The notes beneath the pieces were generated by a model. That model ran no database searches. It saw nothing but the letters and a program-made list of their open reading frames with translations, and was not told where the DNA came from. A program made the translations under genes and the position numbers. This document shows positions 29,201 to 37,521 of a stretch of 64,000 bases of DNA, piece after piece (position 1 is the stretch's first letter; each line of letters opens with the position of its first letter). The stretch is from Aquisalinus flavus (GTDB lineage: Bacteria > Pseudomonadota > Alphaproteobacteria > Caulobacterales > Parvularculaceae). The stretch spans positions 1,994,155 to 2,058,154 of the forward strand of contig NZ_CP042288.1 of the NCBI RefSeq assembly GCF_022559625.1, read 5' to 3'.

Positions 29201-32200
29201 GATCAGACGCCTACGGATGAAACCTCTACCCTCGCCTTCTCATCACAACGCTCCGCCACACCAACAAGCGACACGGCTAGCGGCACGACACTGGCATCCT
29301 TCAACGATCTCGGCGGCATCACTGAGCCGCGAGCAGCCAATGCAGGCGCGGCCTGTACTGTCGGCAGCGGAGCCCAGAGCACGCAGTGCGGCACAGCTGC
29401 AGACGCCAGCGGCGATTTCAGTTCAGCGTTCGGTCAACTCTCAAGGTCCGCCGGCGAAAGGGCCACTGCCACCGGCTATTCGAGCGATGCATCCGCTTAC
29501 GGCGCTTCATCATATGGCGCGTTCAGCGCCGCGACCGGCGCGTATGCCACTTCTATCGGGTATTCCAGCTTTGCCAGAGGCGACAACGCCACAGCGACCG
29601 GATATTTCAGCGCTGCCGACGGTGATGACGCCTCGGCCTACGGGCATGACAGTATAGCATCACGCCTTCTCAGTGCTGCCTATGGCACTCGCAGCAATGC
29701 CACTGCCGATTATTCGACTGCGCTTGGCGCCTATGCCTCGGCCAGCGAACATGGCGGCACTGCGGTCGGCTTTGGCAGCAATGTGAACGGCCTTCGCGGC
29801 GCGGCGCTCGGCTTTGGCGCGTTCGCAGGCAATGGCGGCCTCGCCGGCGGCGCGGGTGCCCAGTCCTTTGGCATGAACAGCGTTGCCCTTGGCGGCTGGT
29901 ATGATGCCGATGCCGACGATGCGATTGATGACGGTGAAGCTACGCAGGCGTCGGGCCTATACTCCATCGCCATCGGCGCAACGGCACAGGCAGTCAATAC
30001 CGGCACCGTTGCCACCGGCTTTGGCAGTGTTGCCAGCGGCTTTGCCGGCGCCGCCTACGGACCGGACAGCTCGGCGCTGGGCGGCAGCAGCATTGCAATC
30101 GGCAATGAAAGCACCGCACACGGTCTTTTCAGCCTGGCGATGAGCTATGAGTCGAATGCCTGGAATTCCAGAAGCATCGCCATCGGCCGCGGCAGCGTCG
30201 CCGGCATCAGTGGCGGCGGCGGTGAGAATGACGTTGCCATCGGCTCCTACGCCACGGCAACCGGCGATAGCAGCCTCGCGCTTGGCGGATGGCGGGACCA
30301 AAATGATAACAACATCGTCGATGACAATGAAATAACGCTGGCCTCCGGGGCGCAATCGACGGCCCTCGGCTCTGCGGCGCAGGCAACCGCCGACGGCGCC
30401 ATCGCTATCGGTCCGGGTGCCGTGGCCAGCGGTATCGGCGCGGCGGCGATCGGCGGCGATACCAGTGCCGGGGGCGTGCGCTCGACCGCCATCGGCTTCA
30501 ACACCGAGGCTGCCGGCAATAACGCGACCGCCGTCGGCTTTACCGCCAGCGCCGACGGTGCCGGCGCGTCGTCGTTCGGCTTCCAGGCCAGCGCCGACGG
30601 CCTGCAGGCAAGTTCGTTCGGCCGCCAGGCGTCGGCGTCAGGCGACCGCGCCGGCGCGTTCGGGCGCAATGCCACGGCGTCAGGTAATTCCAGCCTCGCG
30701 ATCGGTTCCGGGGCGACCGCCGCGTTTGACAATTCGGTCGCTTTCGGTGTCGGTGCGACGACCGCCCGTGCCAACCAGTTCGTGTTCGGCACGGTGTTGT
30801 CGACCTATTCCATGCCCGGCATCGTGTCGGCCGCCTCGCTGGCGGCGCAGGGCGCCGTCACCGGCATCATCACGACCGACGCCAATGGCAATCTCGCCTC
30901 CGACGGCGGTGCCATGCAGGCGATGCTGACCAGTCACGAGAACCGGATCACCGCGCTCGAGGGCGGCGGCATCGCCTTCTCGTCCGGCGGCCCGGTCCTG
31001 TCTTCCTTCGCGACCGGTCCTGCCAGCGGTCCGGCGGATCAGACGCCTACGGATGAAACCTCTACCCTCGCCTTCTCATCGCAACGCACGACGACCGGCG
31101 GCACCGCCCCCTCCTCCATTGGCGGCCTCGACGGCGCGATCAGCCCGCAAGCGGCTGTCGCCGGCGCCGGTGCCACGGCCAGCGGCTCCAACGCGACCGC
31201 CTTCGGCAGCCCGGCCACAGCCAGCGGTGCCCTGAGTTCTGCCTATGGCTACAGCGCTGTCGCGAGCGGCAGCTTCAGCACGGCCATCGGCTCCGTTACC
31301 AATGCCACGGGCTATGGCGCCCTGGCTGTCGGCAGCTATACGGACGCTTCTGCCTATGCCACTGCGATCGGCACCACTGCGCTTGCGTCCAATACCTATG
31401 CCTTGGCGGTGGGGTATGACCCGACGGCCAGCGGCCTGAGAAGCACGGCGCTCGGCTCTTTTTCGGAGGCAACCGCAGAGGATGGCGTTGCGGTCGGCTA
31501 TGCGGCCGTGGCAACGGCCACAGACGCTACTGCGGTCGGCAGCAATTCGGAGGCCGTGGTGGCAGGCGCAACGGCCCTTGGCAATTATGCCTCCGCTTCC
31601 GGCACGGATGCGCTGGCGGCCGGCAGAAATACAAACGCAGCGGGCGTCTGGTCCACCGCCCTGGGATCGAACTCTTCGGCCGAGGGCTTCGCCTCTATCG
31701 CCCTCGGGCACTCATCCGAGGCGACAAGCAGTGAAGCAACTGCCTTGGGCTGGAATGCCGAGGCTATCGACGACTATTCAACCGCCATCGGCACGAGCGC
31801 TACAGCCAGCGGTATCGCCTCTACCGCCGTCGGGCGCGTCGCCACTGCCAGTGGCGTGGGCGCCAGCGCTGTGGGCTGGGCTGCCCAGTCAACCGGTTAT
31901 GCTTCATCCGCCATGGGATTGAGTGCGCTGGCGTCGAGCAATTACAGCATCGCCATCGGCTCATCGGCGAATGCGACCGCCTTGTCTTCAATTGCCATGG
32001 GGGCGGACGCCAGCGCGTCGGCGGCTCAGGCTATCGCCATGGGCACTGCTGCGGAGGCGTCCGGGGAGAATGCTTTTGCCGGCGGCATTCAGACGATCGC
32101 TTCGGGGAAATCTTCCGTCGCGCTTGGCGGCTGGACAGATTCAAACAACAATTTTGTTGCTGATGCCCAGGAGAAAACCATTGCCACTGCCGACTTCACC

Positions 32201-34351
32201 ACGGCGCTTGGCTCAGGGGCGCAGGCAACTGCTCTCAATGCGATGGCCCTTGGCAGAATATCGAGGGCAACGGGCTCGTATTCGCTCGCCGTCGGCTCCG
32301 GCGCCATTGCACCGGGGGGCGATTCCTCGGCAATTGGCCGCAATGCCTATGCAGCCGAGTACCGGAGCACCGCCCTTGGGGTCTCCGCAGCCGCAACGGG
32401 AAGGTCTGCCTCGGCATTCGGCGAGCAGGCCAACGCTGTCGGGTCCTATGCCACTGCTTTGGGCGCACAAAGCGATGCCCTGTCCGACTACAGTCTTGCC
32501 GCCGGCTATGGCTCGCAGGCCACCGGGGTCAGCGGCGTTGCCCTTGGCGGCTGGGTCGACCTCAATGCGGATGGCATTCTCGATGCCGACGAAGTGACAA
32601 CGGCAACGACCGAAGCGACCGCCGTCGGCCCGGCGGCCAAGGCGCTCGCCGAAGGCTCCATCGCCATCGGCCGCAATGCCGAGGCTTCCGCCCTGCGCTC
32701 GACCGCGATCGGCTTCAACACCGATGCCGCCGGCAATAACGCGACCGCCGTCGGCTTTACCGCCAGCGCCGACGGTGCCGGCGCCTCGTCGTTCGGCTTC
32801 CAGGCCAGCGCCGACGGCCTGCAGGCGAGCTCGTTCGGTCGCCAGGCGTCGGCGTCAGGCGACCGCTCCGGCGCGTTCGGGCGCAATGCCACCGCGTCAG
32901 GTAATTCCAGCCTCGCGATCGGTTCCGGCGCGACCGCGTCCGCAACCAACGCCATGGCGCTCGGCACGGGCGCGACGGCGGCCTATGACAACTCCTTTGC
33001 CTTCGGCCTCGGGGCGGCAACGACCCGTGCCAACCAGTTCATGTTCGGCACGGTGGTCAGTACCTATACCATGCCCGGCATCGTCTCGGCCGCATCGGCG
33101 GCGGCGCAGGGCCCGGTCATCGGCTATCTGACGACCGATGCCAATGGCAACCTGTCCTATGATGGCGGCCTGACCATGACGATGCTGAACGAGCACGAAG
33201 CCCTGCTGCAGTCGATGCGGTCGCCGGCCAATGCGACGTCGACGGCGTGGACAGGCTATAGTGAGCCGGCGTCAAGCCAACCGGGGTCGGGGGCCAACTC
33301 CCGGGACGAGACATCGGGCACCACCGCCTATGGCTGGGACCAGCCGGCGTCAGTGGCCTCTGCCGGCAGCCCGGCGGGCACGCCTGCAGGCACCGCGGCA
33401 ACGGCGAAGGGACCGGTACCGGTAAAGGCAGGCTTCGGCACGGATAACCGGGTGCGCAATGATGACGGGGCGGGCCCGGCGTCTGCCGATAGCGCGCCGG
33501 CGGGCACCACTCTCGCCCGGCTGGCTCCGGCCGATGGCGCATCCCCTGCCGATGACAAGGCACAGGGCGTCGCCATCGACGGCGAGACCGGTGAAAGTCC
33601 GTCCGCTGACCGGTTGGCCGCGCGCGACCTCGACAGACGCAGCGACGGCACGCCGCTGCAGGAGAAAACAGCCGAAGAAGGCGTCGAATCCGGCGCCACC
33701 TCCGGCACCGGGGCTGGCACTGCAGCCGCGGCCGTCGCCAGCGCCGTCAACAACCAGGTCGTCGCGACCCGGACGGCGGCGGCAAGTGGCGCCGCTGCCC
33801 CGGCCGGCTTCGCTTCGCCCGATGCCACCGCCTCCGGCAGCAACGCCGTCGCCCTCGGCAACGGGGCGACCGCCAGCGGCGCCGGTGCCGTCGCCATCGG
33901 CAATAATGCCCTTGCCAGCGCGAACAATTCCGTCGCCATCGGCGCCGGGTCGATCGCGGCCGAAGCCAATACGGTCTCCTTCGGCACGGCCCTGTCGCCG
34001 CGTCGGCTGACCAATGTCGCCCCGGCGATCAACGCCACCGATGCGGTCAATTACGGCCAGTTCCTGGAGCTGGAGCAATCCGTGAACAAGAGCATCGGTG
34101 TGCTGAGCGATGACATCGCCCGCACGCAGGAGGGCGTCTCCATGGCGCTCGCGATGGCTGGAGCGGCTGTTCTTTACCCGGATGAAGACTTCTCCGTCTC
34201 CGCCGGGTGGGGCACGTTCGAAAGCGAACAGGGGGCCTCCTTTGCCTTCGCCCGCCGCATCAACGACACCTGGTCGATGGACGCAGGGGTCGCCGTAGGC
34301 CTCAATTATGGCTCGACGGCAGGCCGCCTCGGTATCAGGGGCGGCTGGTAA
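26279..34351 (+). CDS. giant trimeric autotransporter adhesin (YadA/Hia type) with EF-hand-like inserts
   Basis: The 2690-residue protein has a signal peptide ending about residue 34. Long arrays of YadA-head repeats follow, short turns such as 'STAIGSFTDATG' and 'SIAIGSLA'. Seven inserts of the form 'GGWVDFNEDGVVDDGE' interrupt them; their 12-residue loops match the EF-hand Ca2+ pattern. Three neck-plus-coil modules ('STYSMPGIVSAAS', 'TTDANGNLASDGG') lie near nt 28.9, 30.8 and 33.05 kb. After a Pro/Ala/Gly-rich linker come the neck 'TDAVNYGQFLELE' and the YadA anchor from 'TQEGVSMALAMAG' to the terminal 'LGIRGGW'. As a trimer it would form a cell-surface fibre for adhesion. AGGGGAA precedes the ATG. 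Part of the head is duplicated. Confidence 0.93.
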   Translation: MLSIRLRNAILATGVSSLALITASPVMMAQAIAAPTTCEDDTNGTDNGASATGTNATACGQSASASGISSSAYGLFADAAGRDSTAIGSFTDATGDYSTAVGVFAEATGFESTANGYRSSASVAFSTALGSYADASGPGAIAAGYNSIASGDRSSAFGRDSSALGVFSTAVGYDAYAEANSGTAIGESATVTGFGGTAVGADASATGSSYATALGNSAGSTALSSIAVGSYSNATANQAIAIGGGRDTNFDGIPDAGSTTEATGLRSIAIGASARSTGSNTVALGSGAVGSGTFAIAVGSGSTASGTQALANGYSSVANANYSSALGAFSFASGLYSTATGYSSFAGGTNATATGYFSAAGGNDASAYGYDSDAPGRASAAFGAFANAAEDTSTAIGSFTDATGENSTAVGALAEATGLETTANGYRSSASVGFSTALGAYADASGASAIAAGYASIASGFRSSAFGRDSQALGDSSSAVGQSAYAAADRATAIGDSTFVNVLGGTAVGADAFASGGEYGTAIGFNAGSSAVNSIAVGSFSRATSNHAIAIGGWVDTDADGIIDAGEAATASGLHSIALGAAAQGSSQNAIGIGRQAVASADAGVAIGPFSRAAGGASTALGSNAKADGFGSSALGFNAFAESEHSIAIGSLAAGRGPFGSSIGYDAEAGEFAVALGHRTEATAPSSVAIGDRATAFNTDGIALGNAAIAGIENGEDNRQIAIGSKARATGGNAVALGGWVDFNEDGVVDDGEFTLASGAQSTALGSAAKALAEGSIAIGRDAEASALRATAIGFNTEAAGNNATAVGFFASADGAGASSFGFQASADGLQATSFGRQASASGDRSGAFGRNATASGNSSLAIGSGATAAFDNSVAFGVGATTARANQFVFGTVLSTYSMPGIVSAASLAAQGAVTGIITTDANGNLASDGGAMQAMLTSHENRITALEGGGIAFSSGGPVLSSFATGPASGPADQTPTDETSTLAFSSQRSATPTSDTASGTTLASFNDLGGITEPRAANAGAACTVGSGAQSTQCGTAADASGDFSSAFGQLSRSAGERATATGYSSDASAYGASSYGAFSAATGAYATSIGYSSFARGDNATATGYFSAADGDDASAYGHDSIASRLLSAAYGTRSNATADYSTALGAYASASEHGGTAVGFGSNVNGLRGAALGFGAFAGNGGLAGGAGAQSFGMNSVALGGWYDADADDAIDDGEATQASGLYSIAIGATAQAVNTGTVATGFGSVASGFAGAAYGPDSSALGGSSIAIGNESTAHGLFSLAMSYESNAWNSRSIAIGRGSVAGISGGGGENDVAIGSYATATGDSSLALGGWRDQNDNNIVDDNEITLASGAQSTALGSAAQATADGAIAIGPGAVASGIGAAAIGGDTSAGGVRSTAIGFNTEAAGNNATAVGFTASADGAGASSFGFQASADGLQASSFGRQASASGDRAGAFGRNATASGNSSLAIGSGATAAFDNSVAFGVGATTARANQFVFGTVLSTYSMPGIVSAASLAAQGAVTGIITTDANGNLASDGGAMQAMLTSHENRITALEGGGIAFSSGGPVLSSFATGPASGPADQTPTDETSTLAFSSQRTTTGGTAPSSIGGLDGAISPQAAVAGAGATASGSNATAFGSPATASGALSSAYGYSAVASGSFSTAIGSVTNATGYGALAVGSYTDASAYATAIGTTALASNTYALAVGYDPTASGLRSTALGSFSEATAEDGVAVGYAAVATATDATAVGSNSEAVVAGATALGNYASASGTDALAAGRNTNAAGVWSTALGSNSSAEGFASIALGHSSEATSSEATALGWNAEAIDDYSTAIGTSATASGIASTAVGRVATASGVGASAVGWAAQSTGYASSAMGLSALASSNYSIAIGSSANATALSSIAMGADASASAAQAIAMGTAAEASGENAFAGGIQTIASGKSSVALGGWTDSNNNFVADAQEKTIATADFTTALGSGAQATALNAMALGRISRATGSYSLAVGSGAIAPGGDSSAIGRNAYAAEYRSTALGVSAAATGRSASAFGEQANAVGSYATALGAQSDALSDYSLAAGYGSQATGVSGVALGGWVDLNADGILDADEVTTATTEATAVGPAAKALAEGSIAIGRNAEASALRSTAIGFNTDAAGNNATAVGFTASADGAGASSFGFQASADGLQASSFGRQASASGDRSGAFGRNATASGNSSLAIGSGATASATNAMALGTGATAAYDNSFAFGLGAATTRANQFMFGTVVSTYTMPGIVSAASAAAQGPVIGYLTTDANGNLSYDGGLTMTMLNEHEALLQSMRSPANATSTAWTGYSEPASSQPGSGANSRDETSGTTAYGWDQPASVASAGSPAGTPAGTAATAKGPVPVKAGFGTDNRVRNDDGAGPASADSAPAGTTLARLAPADGASPADDKAQGVAIDGETGESPSADRLAARDLDRRSDGTPLQEKTAEEGVESGATSGTGAGTAAAAVASAVNNQVVATRTAAASGAAAPAGFASPDATASGSNAVALGNGATASGAGAVAIGNNALASANNSVAIGAGSIAAEANTVSFGTALSPRRLTNVAPAINATDAVNYGQFLELEQSVNKSIGVLSDDIARTQEGVSMALAMAGAAVLYPDEDFSVSAGWGTFESEQGASFAFARRINDTWSMDAGVAVGLNYGSTAGRLGIRGGW
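28815..29244 (+). repeat. 430-bp exact repeat inside the adhesin gene, copy 1
   Basis: This stretch is identical by eye to 30651-31080, 1836 bases (612 codons) downstream. It encodes the end of a head block, the internal neck-like module and a short coil. Flanking repeats are similar but diverged, so the identity suggests recent duplication or gene conversion. Confidence 0.92.
30651..31080 (+). repeat. 430-bp exact repeat inside the adhesin gene, copy 2
   Basis: This is the second copy of the 28815-29244 block. The first difference after it is A versus G at 29245/31081; differences before it begin at the codon for 'RSGAF' versus 'RAGAF'. Confidence 0.92.
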
Positions 34352-34386
34352 CAGCGTTTCAGCTCACCTCTGCAACAATACAGGTG

Positions 34387-34417
34387 CCCCGGCCGCCTTC
34401 TGGCGCCGGGGTTTTTC
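34387..34417 (+). terminator. terminator after the large adhesin gene
   Basis: A CCCCGGC arm and a GCGCCGGGG arm with a short loop are followed by TTTTTC, 35 bases after the adhesin stop codon. It suggests that the two adhesin genes are separate transcripts. Confidence 0.75.
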
Positions 34418-34636
34418 TTCATTGTTGATCCGATGCCTTCAATATTTTTAAACAGTCTGTTTTCTCAGCGGCATCTCTTGACTCACATGCACCAACTGTT
34501 ACCGTCCAGCCACCCGGCCAGACATGAATTGTAGACCTGCCAGATATACCGTAGACGGATAATCTGTGCTGCAGTTCTGAATTGTCACTTTGGCAGCATT
34601 ACATACCGGGAAAATTGGAGAGAGACTTTCACATGA
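34418..34636. other. intergenic leader between the two adhesin genes
   Basis: This stretch is AT-richer than its surroundings and should hold the promoter of the second adhesin gene. A TTGACT at 34478-34483 could be a -35 element, but no good -10 lies at the right spacing. I see no open frame. Confidence 0.4.
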
Positions 34637-34658
34637 CGCGGACCAGCAATGGTCCGCG
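34637..34658 (+). promoter_or_regulatory. leader hairpin abutting the ribosome-binding site of the second adhesin
   Basis: Arms CGCGGACC (34637-34644) and GGTCCGCG (34651-34658) pair perfectly around a six-base loop. AGAGGAG follows immediately at 34659-34665, and the ATG is at 34672. This mirrors the hairpin before the first adhesin, though the arm sequences differ. Confidence 0.6.
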
Positions 34659-34671
34659 AGAGGAGTATTTC

Positions 34672-37485
34672 ATGCTTGCACCCCGAAACCGCCTTGCTGT
34701 GTCCCATCAGCTTGCCCCAGTCCGTCCGCCGCGCCAGCTGCGAACCGCGACCACGATATCCGCCCTGGCGCTCACAGCCGCGCACGCCATGTTCCCTGCC
34801 TGGGCAACGCCGGCCTATAGCGACCTTGCCAATGACGACAGCGCGATATCGACGATGCTTGCCGCCTCCGAAAAGCGCTTCGCCTCGCTCAGGCACGGAA
34901 ACGCCGCGCCGGACCTCACCACGCAGAGCGCGAATTCCACGGATTTCGGTCATCTCAGTCTTGCCATAGGCCCTGCCGCAACAGCGCCGGCACCAGACGA
35001 CAGCAAGACCCGCGTCACCGCAGAAACGGGCAGCGATACCGACGACAGGACAACCGGCAGCACTCCCTCTACGGTTTCGGGCGTCGCATCGCCGGACACA
35101 GCCACCGGCAGCGGTGCAAGTGCCAGTGGATTTGCGGCCTCTGCCTACGGCCAGAGCAGTACGGCCTCAGGCAATTACGCCTCTGCATTCGGATATGACA
35201 GCGAGGCTGCCGGCGCATCGAGCACGGCGCTCGGCGCAGGCAGTGTTGCCACGGCCGACCAGGCTACAGCCGTTGGCGCGTACAATGTCGCGTCAGGTCG
35301 ATATGGCGTCGCCGTCGGCTATTCAAGCGACGCGACAGCCCAAGGAACGACTGCCCTGGGGACCTTTGCCACAGCCAGCGCTCTGCGCGCCACGGCGGTC
35401 GGACGCAGCGCCCGGGCACAAGGGATCAGCAGTATCGCCCAGGGTCATTGGGCCGAGGCCCAGGCCGATAACTCCATCGCGATCGGCGGCTGGGATGATG
35501 CCAATGGCGATGATGTGATAGGCTTCAACGAAAACACCGAAGCACAGGCGGAGGGTGCCATCGCCATTGGCGGCGCGGCGCGCGCAAACGGCGTGGAAGC
35601 CATTGCGCTCGGTTTCTACGCCACCGCCGACGAGGCGAATTCCACGGCCCTCGGGGCCGGCAGCGACGCCGCCGGATTGTCAAGCACGGCGATAGGCGCA
35701 ACATCCTCTTCAGCCGGTGCCTATTCGACAGCGCTTGGCTACAACAGCGATGCTTCGGGCTATGTCAGCACGGCACTTGGCTACAACGTCACCGCCTCGG
35801 GCGATGGCGCCACAGCGGCCGGGCGTACGTCAATTGCGAGCGGCGCAAGTTCCTCGGCTTTCGGACGGTATTCAGACGCGATCGGGGATTATGCCTCCGC
35901 CTACGGATATAACAGCCAGGCCGACGGAGCGTCATCCCTTGCTTTCGGCCATGGCGCCCAAGGCGTCAGCGACTATGCCGTTGCCATCGGACACAGAACC
36001 CGGGCATCCGATACCAGTGCCGTCGCCCTCGGCACCTGGTACGATCTGGACAGTGACGGCATTGTCGATTCCGATGAGCTGACGCAAGCCGCAGCAGCCG
36101 CGACGGCGGTCGGTCCGGCGGCAAAGGCGCTCGCCGAGGGCTCCATCGCCATCGGCCGCAATGCCGAGGCGTCCGCCCTGCGCTCGACCGCCATCGGCTT
36201 CAACACGGATGCTGCCGGCAATAACGCGACCGCGGCCGGCTTCGTCGCCAGCGCCGGCGGCGCCGGTGCCTCCGCCTTCGGCTTCCAGGCCAGCGCCGAC
36301 GGCCTGCAGTCGACGTCGGTGGGCCGTCAGGCATCTGCTTCCGGCGATCGCTCCGGCGCCTTCGGGCGCAACGCCTCGGCATCAGGTAATTCCAGCCTCG
36401 CGCTCGGCTCCGGCGCCACTGCCGGCCATGCCAACTCGGCCGCTTTCGGTGTCGGTGCCACGACGTCTCGGGCCGACCAGTTGATGTTCGGCACATTCGC
36501 GTCGGTAATCTCCATGCCCGGCATCGTCTCGGCCGCCTCGATCTCGGCACAGGGAACGGTCACAGGGGTGATCACGACAGACGCGAACGGCAATCTCGCC
36601 TCCGATGGCGGCGCGATACACGCCATGCTGGCAAATCATGAATCCCGTATCGACGCGCTCGACGGCGGTGGAGGCGCTTCGTCCTCAACGATGGCTGCGA
36701 CGTCGACATCGGCATCTGCTCCGGCGACGGCGGATACCGGCGAAACGCAATCGGCAATGGCCCCGCAACCGGCAATGGCAGACGCAGAGCCGGCGGCTGG
36801 CGGCAATACCGATGCCTCCGGCCCGGCCGCGCAGGAACCGGCCAGTCATGACGCGGCCAGCGGCACAGCGCTGGCGGACAATCCGTCTGCCATGCTTGCT
36901 GGCAAACGCCGCGCCCTGGCTGCCGGCGCGCCGGCGAAAGTCAGCGCAGCCCGATCCGCCACGGCAACCGGCACCAATGCCTATGCCGCTGGCCCGAATG
37001 CCGATGCCTCCGGCGCCAATGCGGTCGCTATCGGGTCCAATGCGGTCGCCTCTGCCGACGGCGCAATTGCCATCGGCGCCGGGTCGGTCGCGACGGAGGC
37101 CAACACCGTCTCCTTCGGCACGGCGCAGGATCCGCGCCGCCTGACCAATGTTGCGCCGGCGATCAACCCGACGGATGCGGTCAATTACGGCCAGTTCCTT
37201 GAACTGGAAGGCGACGTCAACAACCGCCTCGCCGCGTTCGACGACGACATTTCAAGAACCCGGGAAGGCGTCTCCATGGCGCTGGCCATGGCGGGCTCGG
37301 CAATCCTCTATCCGGATGAAGACTTCTCCGTCTCGGCGGGCGTGGGGACGTTCGAGAGCGAACAGGGTGCCTCCTTCGCTTTTGCCCGCCGGGTCAACGA
37401 TACATGGTCGATCGATGCCGGTGTCGCCGTCGGCCTCGATCACGGTACGACGGCCGGGCGCCTTGGCATTCGGGGCGGATGGTAA
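34672..37485 (+). CDS. second trimeric autotransporter adhesin with two EF-hand-like inserts
   Basis: The 937-residue protein starts at 34672, six bases after AGGAG; the frame extends to 34582 but lacks a ribosome-binding site there. A long basic signal peptide ends near 'AMFPAWA' (residue 45). YadA-type head repeats ('STALGAGSVA', 'TTALGTFATAS') carry two 12-residue acidic loops, 'DANGDDVIGFNE' and 'DLDSDGIVDSDE'. One internal neck and coil, a linker, the neck 'TDAVNYGQFLELE' and a YadA anchor ending 'LGIRGGW' follow. The last ~110 residues nearly match the first adhesin, so the genes are paralogues differing mainly in head length. The product should be an outer-membrane trimeric fibre. Confidence 0.92.
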   Translation: MLAPRNRLAVSHQLAPVRPPRQLRTATTISALALTAAHAMFPAWATPAYSDLANDDSAISTMLAASEKRFASLRHGNAAPDLTTQSANSTDFGHLSLAIGPAATAPAPDDSKTRVTAETGSDTDDRTTGSTPSTVSGVASPDTATGSGASASGFAASAYGQSSTASGNYASAFGYDSEAAGASSTALGAGSVATADQATAVGAYNVASGRYGVAVGYSSDATAQGTTALGTFATASALRATAVGRSARAQGISSIAQGHWAEAQADNSIAIGGWDDANGDDVIGFNENTEAQAEGAIAIGGAARANGVEAIALGFYATADEANSTALGAGSDAAGLSSTAIGATSSSAGAYSTALGYNSDASGYVSTALGYNVTASGDGATAAGRTSIASGASSSAFGRYSDAIGDYASAYGYNSQADGASSLAFGHGAQGVSDYAVAIGHRTRASDTSAVALGTWYDLDSDGIVDSDELTQAAAAATAVGPAAKALAEGSIAIGRNAEASALRSTAIGFNTDAAGNNATAAGFVASAGGAGASAFGFQASADGLQSTSVGRQASASGDRSGAFGRNASASGNSSLALGSGATAGHANSAAFGVGATTSRADQLMFGTFASVISMPGIVSAASISAQGTVTGVITTDANGNLASDGGAIHAMLANHESRIDALDGGGGASSSTMAATSTSASAPATADTGETQSAMAPQPAMADAEPAAGGNTDASGPAAQEPASHDAASGTALADNPSAMLAGKRRALAAGAPAKVSAARSATATGTNAYAAGPNADASGANAVAIGSNAVASADGAIAIGAGSVATEANTVSFGTAQDPRRLTNVAPAINPTDAVNYGQFLELEGDVNNRLAAFDDDISRTREGVSMALAMAGSAILYPDEDFSVSAGVGTFESEQGASFAFARRVNDTWSIDAGVAVGLDHGTTAGRLGIRGGW

Positions 37486-37521
37486 TATTGATGGTCGTCC
37501 AGATATCAAGGGGAGTCTTTC

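Noticed and set aside
26279..34351. The regular short repeats of the adhesin gene considered as a CRISPR array.
   Set aside because: Repeats are degenerate, in frame, and encode YadA-head turns; there are no constant repeats with unique spacers and no cas genes.
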